Assembly (NCBI GenBank): GCA_017470905.1
Contig: JAFUXL010000004.1
Span: 62,001-126,000, forward strand
Length of the DNA: 64,000 nt
Direction: 5' to 3'
Origin: Ruminococcus sp.
GTDB lineage: Bacteria > Bacillota > Clostridia > Oscillospirales > Ruminococcaceae
Positions 32,510 to 41,251 of the stretch are shown here, in pieces. The translations under genes were made by a program, and so were the position numbers. Each line of letters begins with the position of its first letter. The stretch's first letter is position 1. Below the pieces are notes generated by a model. The model was not told where the DNA came from and did not search any database. It saw only the letters and a list, made by a program, of their open reading frames with translations.

Positions 32510-34738
32510 TTAACCTTTTCTCTTTTCCATTTCTTTGCGGAATTTCTCGTCTATCTTTCTCTGCTTTTCGAGTTCCTTAAGTTCCTTCTTCGTGAGGGGT
32601 CTGTCGGGCTGTGCAGGAGCCTTTGTCTTGGGAGCAGATGAACGTGATGTTCTTGATGAGAATGACGAGGTGCTTGTAAATTCTTCATACTGGGGAACAT
32701 TCTTTGCGGCGGCGGCTTTCTTCATCTGTTTTTCCTTTTCGGAGTTGTCGCCGAGCTGCGAAAGCATATCCTCGATTGAAGTTATAACAGGCGCGGAGGG
32801 TTTAAGACCCTGAGTATCCGTAAGGCTCTGGTTTGCCTTGTCCTTTGCCCCTGATATTGCATGGATAAATGCATCGGATGTTGATTTGCTGTGGGGATTT
32901 GTGGCGATTTTTGAAATATTTGCGTCCATCATATCGCCTCTTGCGGCAGCCTCGGCAGCGATTTTCTGTCCGGGTGTAAGACCTGCCTTTCCGTACTTGC
33001 TCGGTGCGTTCGGTGATGAACCGAATTTCGGAGCAGTATTCTGCATGGGTGCGGCATAAGGTGTCTGCATTGACGGCATTGACATTCCTGCAGCAGGTGC
33101 AAGTATGGGCTGACCGTTCGGGTCATAGCCTGTTATCTGCATATATGCATATATCGGCTGACCGTTCGGGTCGTATCCCGTGGGGACTGTAACAAACTGA
33201 CCGACTGCGGGCTGCTGATATACAGGCGCAGGAGCAGGCTGAACGGGCTGCTGATATACGGGTGCAGGAGCAGGCTGAACGGGCTGCTGATATACGGGTG
33301 CAGGAGCAGGCTGAACGGGCTGCTGGTATACGGGTGCAGGAGCAGGCTGAACGGGCTGCTGGTATACTGGTGCAGGAGCAGGCTGAACAGGCTGCTGATA
33401 TACAGGTGCAGGCTCGGGCTGTACGGGTTGCTGATATACGGGCGCAGGTTCGGGCTTAACAGGCTCGGGCTGTATCGGTTCGGGAGCTATGTCGTCAATA
33501 TCGGGGGTCGATATGTCATCAATATCGGGAGTTGATATATCATCAAGCTCAGGGGTATATTCCGTCTGATAATCGGGTTCGGCAGGCATCTGTATGCCGT
33601 TAAGCTGCGGAACTTCGATTTCATCAAGCTCGGGAGGTGCAATATCCTCGTTTGCGAACGGAATAACCTCATCAAATGAGGGAACTGCTATATCTTCCAA
33701 ATCAGGCTCGTATTCCTCACGGGCGGGCGGTATAACCTCATCAAGCACGGGCGAAAGCTCCTCCGGGGTTATGTCGTCAAGTACGGGAGCGGAGGGAGCA
33801 GGCACGGGGGGAGGTGCAGCCATGCCGTCAACTGCCGGCATATCGTCCATTTCGAGGGGGGCTTCCTCTTCGGGTTCGGATTCCTGTTGGGAGTTGCCGT
33901 CAGACATTCCGAAGAACTGGTTTGCGAATACGTCCCATGCGTTATTGGACTGGGGCTGATTAGGCTCATTTACTGCCGTGAGGCTTTCCTCCTCGACATC
34001 AACGACATTGGAGTCGTTGTCATACATACCCTGAACGGGGGAGGGTTCGTCCTGCGGAAGCTGTTCAACAGTTTCGGTCGGCTGATTTCCTATTGCGAAC
34101 ATACTCATTATGTCATCGTTTTCGCTGCTCTTCGGTTCGTTCTGAGCGTTGGGGTCTATGGCAAACTGAGCAAGGAAATCGTCCTGAATGTTATTATCCT
34201 GCGGCTTTTCCTCTTCGGGTTCGGGCTTGTTCACGGCGAACTGTGCGAGAAAATCCTCGTCACTCTGCGGAGCAGGAGCAGGCTCTTCGGGGACCGGGGC
34301 ATTTATTGCGAATTTTGCGAGGTCGCTGTCCATGGGAACACCTGTTCCGGGGATTGTCTTTACGGGAGCCTGTTCATGCACGGGTTCGGGTTCACTGACA
34401 GGTTCGGGAGCAGGGGCTGATGTCTGGGGACTGGTTATCCTTGCAGTGGTATTTCCGAGCGGAACTATGCCCTCGTCCTCGATACCTGCTTTCATTCTTG
34501 CTTTTTCCTCTTTGAGGAGACGGGACATTTCCTTTTTGTCAGATTTAATCATTTCCTTGGCGATTTTTTCCTTGCATTTTTCGCAGGTTATCTCCTTGAG
34601 GTCGTTCATTTTGCCTATCTGGCGGTATTTTGTATCATTTCCCGCTTTGAGGAGATTAACGCCGCAGCCTGTTTTTTTGCCGTTACTCGTTCCGTGTATC
34701 TCTTCGTTGAAAGAGGTACCTATAAGTATTACATCCAT
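32510..34738 (-). CDS. Large Pro-rich tandem-repeat protein
   Basis: A 742-residue protein started at ATG 34738 (GGAG 7 nt before; the longer frame to 34816 has no RBS). The N-terminus (MDVILIGTSFNEEIHGTSNG, then CEKCKEKIAKEMI) may bind metal through CxxC. A long acidic, Pro-rich low-complexity region contains FLAQFA(I/V) motifs and PxIDDI repeats, then about eight copies of QPVQPAPAPVYQ, YDPNGQPI twice, and a basic coiled C-terminus (KKELKELEKQRKIDEKFRKE). No signal peptide; cytoplasmic, largely disordered. Upstream of a TPR gene. No family recognised. Confidence 0.7.
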   Translation of the reverse strand: MDVILIGTSFNEEIHGTSNGKKTGCGVNLLKAGNDTKYRQIGKMNDLKEITCEKCKEKIAKEMIKSDKKEMSRLLKEEKARMKAGIEDEGIVPLGNTTARITSPQTSAPAPEPVSEPEPVHEQAPVKTIPGTGVPMDSDLAKFAINAPVPEEPAPAPQSDEDFLAQFAVNKPEPEEEKPQDNNIQDDFLAQFAIDPNAQNEPKSSENDDIMSMFAIGNQPTETVEQLPQDEPSPVQGMYDNDSNVVDVEEESLTAVNEPNQPQSNNAWDVFANQFFGMSDGNSQQESEPEEEAPLEMDDMPAVDGMAAPPPVPAPSAPVLDDITPEELSPVLDEVIPPAREEYEPDLEDIAVPSFDEVIPFANEDIAPPELDEIEVPQLNGIQMPAEPDYQTEYTPELDDISTPDIDDISTPDIDDIAPEPIQPEPVKPEPAPVYQQPVQPEPAPVYQQPVQPAPAPVYQQPVQPAPAPVYQQPVQPAPAPVYQQPVQPAPAPVYQQPVQPAPAPVYQQPAVGQFVTVPTGYDPNGQPIYAYMQITGYDPNGQPILAPAAGMSMPSMQTPYAAPMQNTAPKFGSSPNAPSKYGKAGLTPGQKIAAEAAARGDMMDANISKIATNPHSKSTSDAFIHAISGAKDKANQSLTDTQGLKPSAPVITSIEDMLSQLGDNSEKEKQMKKAAAAKNVPQYEEFTSTSSFSSRTSRSSAPKTKAPAQPDRPLTKKELKELEKQRKIDEKFRKEMEKRKG
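33209..33475 (-). repeat. 36-bp tandem repeat inside the Pro-rich gene
   Basis: About seven to eight in-frame copies of a 36-bp unit encoding QPVQPAPAPVYQ. Central copies are nearly identical and the edge copies have drifted, as expected for slippage-driven copy-number change. It is protein-coding, not a CRISPR. Confidence 0.85.
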
Positions 34739-34752
34739 ATAAATTCTCCAAA

Positions 34753-34786
34753 CCGCATATATATGCGGCTGCCGCTTTACGGCAGC
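34753..34786. repeat. Two adjacent hairpins upstream of the Pro-rich gene
   Basis: CCGCATATATATGCGG (34753-34768) and GCTGCCG-N5-CGGCAGC (34768-34786) stand side by side in the 5' leader of the gene starting at 34738. The rest of the 34739-35135 gap is AT-rich with no gene; it carries the divergent promoter at 35053-35081. Confidence 0.5.
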
Positions 34787-35052
34787 GGTGAGCCGAAATA
34801 ACTTTCGGCACATCACAGCAGTCCCTGTGCCGACTTTAATATATATACATTATAACGTATCGTTCAAAAAAAATCAACACTTTCTCAAAAATAAAAGCAC
34901 AAAATTATACCGAAACTAATTTTTTTGGAGAAAATAACAAAATGTTATTGATATTTTTGTCAAAAACTTCCTATCATTTTTCAAAATAAACGGTAAAAAT
35001 ATTTTCCCGAAATAAAAAAGATGTGAAATTTTTATAAAATGAGAAAATACTC

Positions 35053-35081
35053 TTGCAGTCCGCAGGTTTTTGTTGTATAAT
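35053..35081 (+). promoter_or_regulatory. Sigma-A promoter of the GT2 gene
   Basis: TTGCAG (35053-35058), a 17-bp spacer, TATAAT (35076-35081), 54 nt before the TTG start codon. Confidence 0.8.
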
Positions 35082-35135
35082 TATAGTGTATCATTATTTC
35101 GGGCGTATGCCTGCAATTAAAAGGAGGATTTTTGA

Positions 35136-36116
35136 TTGAAACTCGTTTCTGTTGTAGTTCCGTGCTACAATGAGGAAGAAGTTCTCCCCATGTTCTATGA
35201 GGAGATAACAAAAGTAACGGACGGCATGACAAAAGACCACCCTGAGCTTACTTTTGAATTCCTTTTCATAAATGACGGTTCTAAGGATAAAACACTGGAT
35301 ATATTCCATTCACTCGCAGACAAGGACAAGAGAGTGAGATATATCTCGTTCTCACGAAATTTCGGCAAAGAGTCGGGTATGTATGCAGGACTTAAAAACT
35401 CAAGGGGAGATTATGTTGTCGTCATGGACGCTGACCTCCAGCACCCCCCTGCTTTTCTGCCGCAGATGTACGAATATGTCAAGGACGGCGAATACGACTG
35501 CGCCACAACACGGCGTACAAGCCGCAAGGGAGAATCAAAGGTTCGCTCGTGGTTCTCGATGAAATTCTATAAAATCATGAACGCTATCTCGCAGACCGAA
35601 ATAGTTGACGGTGCGCAGGATTTCCGCTTCATGACAAGACAGATGGTAGATGCCATTCTCGATATGTCCGAATACAACAGGTTCTCAAAGGGCATTTTCA
35701 GCTGGGTAGGCTTCAAGGTTAAATATATGCCTTATGAAAACGTTGAGCGTCCGGCAGGCACTACCTCGTGGTCATTCTGGGGACTGTTCAAGTATTCGCT
35801 GGAGGGTATCATGGCTTTCTCGACGGCTCCGCTTGCCATAGCCTCTTTCCTCGGAATAATAAGCTGTATAGTTGCATTCATTTTGATAATATTCACCATA
35901 ATCAAGGCTGTTGCAGGAATCGGAAACGCTCCTTCGGGATATATGACGATTATCTGCGTGGTGTTCCTTTTCAGCGGCTTGCAGCTCCTGTGTACCGGTG
36001 TACTCGGTCAGTATCTCGCAAAAACCTATCTTGAGACAAAAAAACGCCCCATATACATCACGGGCGAGACAGATGAGACTTACCGTGCAAAAAAACAGGA
36101 AAATGAAAAAAAATAA
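35136..36116 (+). CDS. GT2 family glycosyltransferase (DPM1/GtrB type)
   Basis: A 326-residue membrane glycosyltransferase starting at TTG 35136 (AAGGAGG 8 nt before). The GT-A domain has SVVVPCYNEEEVLPMFYEEI, FLFINDGSKDKTLD, SFSRNFGKESGMYAGL and the metal-binding VVMDADLQHPP. Two C-terminal transmembrane helices follow (IASFLGIISCIVAFILIIF; YMTIICVVFLFSGLQLLCTG). This layout matches polyprenyl-phosphate glycosyltransferases that load a sugar onto undecaprenyl phosphate for cell-surface glycans. A membrane protein of unknown function follows 30 nt downstream. Confidence 0.92.
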   Translation: MKLVSVVVPCYNEEEVLPMFYEEITKVTDGMTKDHPELTFEFLFINDGSKDKTLDIFHSLADKDKRVRYISFSRNFGKESGMYAGLKNSRGDYVVVMDADLQHPPAFLPQMYEYVKDGEYDCATTRRTSRKGESKVRSWFSMKFYKIMNAISQTEIVDGAQDFRFMTRQMVDAILDMSEYNRFSKGIFSWVGFKVKYMPYENVERPAGTTSWSFWGLFKYSLEGIMAFSTAPLAIASFLGIISCIVAFILIIFTIIKAVAGIGNAPSGYMTIICVVFLFSGLQLLCTGVLGQYLAKTYLETKKRPIYITGETDETYRAKKQENEKK

Positions 36117-36146
36117 TTTTCCTCTCCGAAAAGGGGGCAGGATATT

Positions 36147-37241
36147 TTGAATAAACATACAAAGCTTGTTGTATCCCTGCTTTTTGCCGTTATGATTGTT
36201 CTTGCCGCCGCTATCACAAGATTTTATTTCGATACCCCGAATGACAGGGTTAATAAAAAAAGTCAGGTCGAAATCGTCAGGAGACTCGATGTGGACTCCT
36301 CCGGAAACAGGGTCTTTGAGGACAGCAGCAGAAATTACGGCATAGCCGACAGCAGCGACAGGATAATTGCCGCCCCCGAATGGCTTTCCCTTGAATTTGC
36401 AGGACAGAATTTCTGCATAGCATCACGCAGAATAGGCGGAAAAAAATTATGCGGCTGTATCGACTATGAGGGAAATATAACTGTTCCGTTCATATATGAG
36501 AGCATAAAGAAAAAATACTGCGGTGATGTTGTATTCTATGCCGCATATACCGCCTCCGGCAGCGAATGCGTAATCTATGACGATGTGTTTATTCCTGTTT
36601 TCAGGCATTCGTGGGTAAGCTGCGATGTAAAGGGAAACGAAGTAATTCTCAAAAGCAATGTCGGGGATTATACTTTCTCGGCAGGCGACGGCGGATTTAT
36701 ATTCAAGGGCGCATCTGTCAGGGGCAGTTCAATGGACTGTGATTATTCCTTTGATGTTTACAGCAGAATAATCCTTTCGAAGCTTGATGCCCCCATGCTC
36801 GAAAAAATATGCGGAGATATAGGAGAATATCTCGAATTTGCCTATACGGGAAACGATGATATTCTTTCGGATATAACCACAGGCAGCCGCAGCAGTTTTT
36901 ATCAGCTTTTTCAGGACGACCATAAAGTCCTCTCAAAGAAGCTCCTCGGAATTTCCGATATATATATATATTCAAAAAAATCCGATAACGGCGTTCCCGT
37001 CTATTCCGTTTCATTGCAGACCGATACGGAAATAACCTATACGGACGAAACGGGTACGGAAAAAACTCTGCGTGATAATTACAAGGCATCAATCGATTTC
37101 AGCGGCAGTTCGGAAAGCAATCTCACCGCCGCAAGCGGTAAATTCGCCCTCAGCGAACCCGATTATCCAAGCCCCGAATTTCCTTCCGAAACCGAAGAAA
37201 CCGAAAATAATCTGCGCAGTATACGCAGGATTGTCGGTTAA
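36147..37241 (+). CDS. Membrane-anchored protein with WG-like repeat
   Basis: A 364-residue protein started at TTG 36147 (AGGA upstream). One N-terminal transmembrane helix (LVVSLLFAVMIVLAAAITRF) is followed by an extracellular part. LCGCIDYEGNITVPFIYESI resembles a WG repeat. The C-terminal end is Pro/Glu/Ser-rich (SEPDYPSPEFPSETEETEN). No catalytic motif recognised. It follows the GT2 gene closely and may be in the same transcript. Confidence 0.65.
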   Translation: MNKHTKLVVSLLFAVMIVLAAAITRFYFDTPNDRVNKKSQVEIVRRLDVDSSGNRVFEDSSRNYGIADSSDRIIAAPEWLSLEFAGQNFCIASRRIGGKKLCGCIDYEGNITVPFIYESIKKKYCGDVVFYAAYTASGSECVIYDDVFIPVFRHSWVSCDVKGNEVILKSNVGDYTFSAGDGGFIFKGASVRGSSMDCDYSFDVYSRIILSKLDAPMLEKICGDIGEYLEFAYTGNDDILSDITTGSRSSFYQLFQDDHKVLSKKLLGISDIYIYSKKSDNGVPVYSVSLQTDTEITYTDETGTEKTLRDNYKASIDFSGSSESNLTAASGKFALSEPDYPSPEFPSETEETENNLRSIRRIVG

Positions 37242-37254
37242 TGAGTTATAAGAC

Positions 37255-37283
37255 GTATCTATCCGCACTCAGCGGACAGATAC
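37255..37283 (+). repeat. Hairpin upstream of purE
   Basis: GTATCTATCCGC/GCGGACAGATAC with a 5-nt loop and one mismatch, 29 nt before the purE start. No T run follows. It could insulate or stabilise the pur transcript. No purine riboswitch core was recognised in this short leader. Confidence 0.45.
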
Positions 37284-37312
37284 ACAAATATAAAAATTAA
37301 GGAGTTTTAACT

Positions 37313-37813
37313 ATGTCAAAAAAAGTTGCGGTAATTATGGGGAGCAACAGCGATTTCCCCGTGGTAAAATCAACTCTTAAAGAGCTTAAAAAATATAATG
37401 TTGAATTTGAATGCCGTGTCATGAGCGCACACCGCACACCTACGGAGGCTGCCGATTTCGCAGCAAACGCAAGAGACAACGGCTTCGGAGTTATAATCTG
37501 CGCCGCAGGCATGGCGGCTCACCTCGCAGGTGTCGTTGCAGGGCATACTACTCTGCCCGTTATCGGCATACCCATGAAGTCAAAGGCTCTGGAGGGAATG
37601 GACGCTCTCCTTGCAACCGTTATGATGCCCCCCGGAGTACCTGTTGCCACAGTCGGCATTGACGGCGCAAAAAATGCCGCTGTGCTTGCTGTGCAGATAC
37701 TTGCCGTTTCCGATGAAAAGCTTGCGGAAAAGCTTGCGGAGGAAAAACAGAAAATGGCTGACGGAGTAAGGGAAAAAGATGCAGATTTACAGGCTGAAAT
37801 AGCACAGCTCTGA
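37313..37813 (+). CDS. purE: N5-carboxyaminoimidazole ribonucleotide mutase PurE
   Basis: A 166-residue class I PurE with AAGGAG before the [18 protein letters not shown], the active-site [29 protein letters not shown] and the cap PVIGIPMKS...[20 protein letters not shown] are all present. It interconverts N5-CAIR and CAIR in de novo purine synthesis. No purK is seen nearby. It starts the pur cluster that runs to purD. Confidence 0.97.
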   Translation: MSKKVAVIMGSNSDFPVVKSTLKELKKYNVEFECRVMSAHRTPTEAADFAANARDNGFGVIICAAGMAAHLAGVVAGHTTLPVIGIPMKSKALEGMDALLATVMMPPGVPVATVGIDGAKNAAVLAVQILAVSDEKLAEKLAEEKQKMADGVREKDADLQAEIAQL

Positions 37814-37889
37814 TTTATGTACCAAACCTACAATTTCCGCAATGATGCGGAATTGCATATATTATTCATATTCTCAGGAGGAATGAAAA

Positions 37890-38609
37890 ATGGAAAACAT
37901 TGTCAAAAAGGAACAGCTCTATGAGGGCAAGGCAAAGAAAGTCTATGCCACAAACGACCCCGACCTCGTTATCGTTGATTACAAGGACGATGCAACCGCT
38001 TTCAACGGCGAAAAGAAAGGCACTATCAGCGGCAAGGGCGTTATCAACAACCGCATGACCAATTATATGTTCAAGATGCTCGAAAAAGAGGGCGTTCCCA
38101 CTCATCTTGTGGAGGAAATAAGCGAGCGTGAAACCATTGTTAAAAAGGTTTCTATCGTTCCTCTTGAAGTAATCATCAGAAATGTTGCCGCAGGAAGCTT
38201 CTCTAAGAGAATGGGCGTTGAAGAGGGCAGACAGCTTCTTTGTCCTATCCTCGAATTCAGTTATAAAAACGATGACCTCGGCGACCCTTTCATCAATAAC
38301 TACTATGCGCTCGCTCTCGGTCTTGCCACAAAAGAGGAACTCGAAACCATCGAAAAATACGCCTTCAAGGTGAATGAATTTATGCTTAAATTCTTCAAGG
38401 GTCTTAATATCGACCTCATTGATTTTAAGATAGAATTTGGAAGAACCTCGGACGGCACTATTATCCTTGCGGACGAAATTTCTCCCGATACCTGCCGTTT
38501 CTGGGACAGCACCACTCACGAAAAGCTTGATAAGGACAGGTTCCGCAGAGATATGGGCGGTGTTGAAGAGGCTTATCAGGAAATCATGAAGAGACTTATG
38601 GGAGAATAA
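37890..38609 (+). CDS. purC: SAICAR synthetase PurC
   Basis: A 239-residue ATP-dependent enzyme joining aspartate to [24 protein letters not shown] with ATP-binding residues, [39 protein letters not shown] and [10 protein letters not shown]...[14 protein letters not shown] match the family. AGGAGG precedes the ATG. It is followed after 3 nt by the purF-like gene. Confidence 0.97.
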   Translation: MENIVKKEQLYEGKAKKVYATNDPDLVIVDYKDDATAFNGEKKGTISGKGVINNRMTNYMFKMLEKEGVPTHLVEEISERETIVKKVSIVPLEVIIRNVAAGSFSKRMGVEEGRQLLCPILEFSYKNDDLGDPFINNYYALALGLATKEELETIEKYAFKVNEFMLKFFKGLNIDLIDFKIEFGRTSDGTIILADEISPDTCRFWDSTTHEKLDKDRFRRDMGGVEEAYQEIMKRLMGE

Positions 38610-38612
38610 TTT

Positions 38613-40037
38613 ATGGGCGGATTTTTCGGTGCAGCTTCAAAAAACGAATGTATAACAGATGTCTTTTACGGCACGGATTATCACTCTCATCTCGGTACGA
38701 GGAGAGGCGGTATGACCTCATACGACGAGGACAGAGGCTTTCAGAGAAATATCCACAGTATTGAAAATTCTCCGTTCCGCACAAAGTTTGAAAACGATGT
38801 CGTAAATATGAGGGGAAAGCTTTGCATAGGCTGTATAAGCGATACAGACCCCCAGCCCATTCTTGTCCGCTCAAAGCTTGGTCTTTATGCCATATGTTCA
38901 GTCGGCATCATACGCAATGCCGATGCCCTTGCAGATGAACTGCTCGAAAACGGCTGTGCAAATTTCGAGGCAATGAGCAGCGGAAATATAAATTCGGGCG
39001 ACCTGATAGGCGCACTCATCGCCCAGAAAAATTCATTCATCGAGGGCATACGCTACGCTCAGGACAAAATCGAAGGCACTATGTCGCTTATTATACTCAC
39101 AAAGGACAGCATTATTGCCGCCCGTGACAGATACGGCAGACTGCCCGTCATAATAGGAAAACGCTGGGACGGTTTCTGCGTTTCAACGGAGTCGTTTGCT
39201 TTCCAGAAACTTGGCTATGAAACATTCAGGGAACTCAGGGCGGGAGAGATTGTCTCCATAAATGCCGATTCCTGCGAAACCATTTCCGAGGGCGACCCCT
39301 CTAAAATGAAAATATGTACCTTCCTCTGGACTTATTACGGATACCCGACAGCCGTCTATGAGGGCGTGAACGTTGAAGTTATGCGTACAAGAAACGGCGA
39401 GATTATGGCTGAAAATGACATAAAGGCAGACAAGCTGCCCGATGTGGATTATGTCTGCGGCGTTCCCGATTCGGGTACTCCCCATGCTATCGGATATGCA
39501 AACAGAAGCGGTATTCCGTTCGCAAGACCCTTCATAAAATATACCCCCACATGGCCGAGAAGCTTCATGCCGACCAACCAGAGCATGAGAAATCAGGTAG
39601 CGAAAATGAAACTCATTCCCGTTCATGAACTCATTGAGGGCAAGAAACTGCTCTTTGTCGATGACAGTATCGTAAGAGGCACACAGATGAGGGAAACAGT
39701 CGAATTTCTCTATGAAAACGGTGCAAAGGAGGTTCATATGCGTTCAGCCTGTCCGCCTATCATGTACGGCTGCAAGTATCTTAACTTTTCAAGAAGTCAT
39801 TCGGAGCTTGAACTCATCGCAAGACAGATAATTGACGAATTTGAGGGCGAGGAGGGTGTCAAATTCCTTGCCGAATACAGCGATACAAATACCGAAAGAG
39901 GTAAAAAGCTCCGTGACGAGATTTGCCGCAGGCTAAAACTCACTTCACTCGAATTTCAGTCGCTGGACGGAAAAATAAAGGCGGTAGGTCTGCCCGAATG
40001 CAATCTCTGTACATACTGCTGGAGCGGAAACGAATAA
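38613..40037 (+). CDS. purF: Amidophosphoribosyltransferase-like protein (PurF homologue) lacking the N-terminal Cys
   Basis: A 474-residue protein with an Ntn-type glutaminase-like N-terminal domain and a C-terminal PRTase domain (PRPP motif LLFVDDSIVRGTQ). Other matches: GTRRGGM, VCGVPDSGTPHAIGYA and MPTNQSMRNQVAKMKLIPV. In canonical PurF, Cys follows the initiator Met (CGVFG); here the protein starts MGGFFGAASKNEC and an in-frame stop just upstream rules out an earlier start. Cys12 is the first cysteine. The C-terminus ends with NLCTYCWSGNE (CxxC). It may use free ammonia, or the nucleophile role is lost. It lies between purC and purM, so a purine role remains likely. Confidence 0.85.
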   Translation: MGGFFGAASKNECITDVFYGTDYHSHLGTRRGGMTSYDEDRGFQRNIHSIENSPFRTKFENDVVNMRGKLCIGCISDTDPQPILVRSKLGLYAICSVGIIRNADALADELLENGCANFEAMSSGNINSGDLIGALIAQKNSFIEGIRYAQDKIEGTMSLIILTKDSIIAARDRYGRLPVIIGKRWDGFCVSTESFAFQKLGYETFRELRAGEIVSINADSCETISEGDPSKMKICTFLWTYYGYPTAVYEGVNVEVMRTRNGEIMAENDIKADKLPDVDYVCGVPDSGTPHAIGYANRSGIPFARPFIKYTPTWPRSFMPTNQSMRNQVAKMKLIPVHELIEGKKLLFVDDSIVRGTQMRETVEFLYENGAKEVHMRSACPPIMYGCKYLNFSRSHSELELIARQIIDEFEGEEGVKFLAEYSDTNTERGKKLRDEICRRLKLTSLEFQSLDGKIKAVGLPECNLCTYCWSGNE

Positions 40038-40043
40038 TTTTCT

Positions 40044-40083
40044 TTCGTATCATGCGGCAAAATATATCGCCGCATGATACGAA
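40044..40083. repeat. Perfect 15-bp hairpin after the purF-like gene
   Basis: TTCGTATCATGCGGC and its exact complement flank a 10-nt AT loop, directly after the purF-like stop codon. Only a short TTT follows, so it may be a weak terminator or an mRNA processing/stability hairpin. Stem-loop copy 2 follows 27 nt later. Confidence 0.55.
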
Positions 40084-40110
40084 TTTCAAGATGATTTTAG
40101 ATAAGAGGAA

Positions 40111-40183
40111 AATTGCGCCCTTGCCGTATGAACGAACGTAATGAAATGAAGTGAGTGAACAGGCAAGCCTCAAAGGCGCAATT
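40111..40183 (+). repeat. Structured stem-loop element, copy 2 of 3 (leader of purM)
   Basis: Outer stem AATTGCGCC/GGCGCAATT (40111-40119, 40175-40183), inner stem CTTGCC/GGCAAG (40120-40125, 40162-40167), 36-nt loop with CGTAATGAA and GTGAGTGAA words, and a 7-nt bulge CCTCAAA on the 3' side. The downstream flank TTTGACGATTT equals that of copy 1. It ends 13 nt before the GGAGG of purM. Confidence 0.7.
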
Positions 40184-40209
40184 TGACGATTTCAGATGGA
40201 GGATTTATA

Positions 40210-41250
40210 ATGAATAACAACAGTTTTTCCGAAAGCTATAAAAAAGCAGGCGTTGACGTTACCGCAGGCTATAAGGCTGTTGAACTCATGAAACAGCATA
40301 TCGCAAGAACCATTACTAAGGGTACTATGTCGGGAATAGGCGGCTTCGGCGGTCTGTTTGAGCTTGATACCACAGGGATAAATAAGCCCGTCCTCGTATC
40401 GGGTACGGACGGTGTGGGTACAAAAATAAAAATCGCCTTTATCATGGACAAGCACGACACGGTAGGTATCGACTGCGTTGCAATGTGTGTCAATGATATT
40501 ATCTGCTGCGGAGCAAAGCCCCTTTTCTTTCTTGATTATATCGCCTGCGGAAAGAATTACCCCGAAAAAATTGCGGAAATTGTTTCGGGTGTCGCAGAGG
40601 GCTGCGTAAGGGCAGGCTGTGCGCTCATAGGCGGAGAAACTGCCGAACACCCCGGACTTATGCCCGAAGATGAATACGACCTCGCAGGCTTTTCCGTGGG
40701 TGTTGTCGATAAGGATAAAATCCTCCGCCCCGATACACAGAAATCAGGAGATGTTCTTATTGCAATAAAATCGAGCGGAGTGCATTCAAACGGTTTCTCG
40801 CTCGTAAGACGTGTATTCGATGTCAATAAAGAAAAGCTCGATATGCATTTTGATGACCTCGGCTGCACTCTCGGAGAGGCTCTGCTCACTCCTACGAAAA
40901 TATATGTAAAGGCTGTACTCAGTCTGCTCGAAAAGGTTGACGTAAAATCAATATCCCACATCACGGGCGGCGGATTTTATGAGAATATTCCACGCTCTCT
41001 CCCGAAAAACCTCTCCGCAAAAATCGAAAGAAATGCTGTACAGGTTCTACCGATTTTTGACCTCATAAAACGCTGCGGAAATATCCCCGAAAGAGATATG
41101 TTCAATACGTTCAATATGGGTGTCGGCATGGTGGTTTCCGTTGATAAAAATGATGCGGACAATGCCGTAAATGCCATAAAAGCGGCAGGCGAGGATGCTT
41201 ATATCCTCGGTGAACTCGTTAAGTCCGAAGAGGGCGTTATAATCTGCTGA
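40210..41250 (+). CDS. purM: Phosphoribosylformylglycinamidine cyclo-ligase (AIR synthetase) PurM
   Basis: A 346-residue enzyme of the PurM/SelD ATP superfamily, started at ATG 40210 after GGAGG. Signatures: [88 protein letters not shown] and [13 protein letters not shown]. It closes the imidazole ring of AIR. Its stop codon is separated from the expansin start by one base, so the two are translationally coupled. Confidence 0.97.
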   Translation: MNNNSFSESYKKAGVDVTAGYKAVELMKQHIARTITKGTMSGIGGFGGLFELDTTGINKPVLVSGTDGVGTKIKIAFIMDKHDTVGIDCVAMCVNDIICCGAKPLFFLDYIACGKNYPEKIAEIVSGVAEGCVRAGCALIGGETAEHPGLMPEDEYDLAGFSVGVVDKDKILRPDTQKSGDVLIAIKSSGVHSNGFSLVRRVFDVNKEKLDMHFDDLGCTLGEALLTPTKIYVKAVLSLLEKVDVKSISHITGGGFYENIPRSLPKNLSAKIERNAVQVLPIFDLIKRCGNIPERDMFNTFNMGVGMVVSVDKNDADNAVNAIKAAGEDAYILGELVKSEEGVIIC

Positions 41251-41251
41251 T

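Noticed and set aside
33209..33475. Regular ~36-bp repeat array suggestive of CRISPR
   Set aside because: The units are contiguous without spacers and are in frame as QPVQPAPAPVYQ inside a long coding region; no cas genes are nearby.
37242..37312. Purine riboswitch upstream of purE
   Set aside because: The leader is too short and lacks the conserved core; only a simple hairpin is present.
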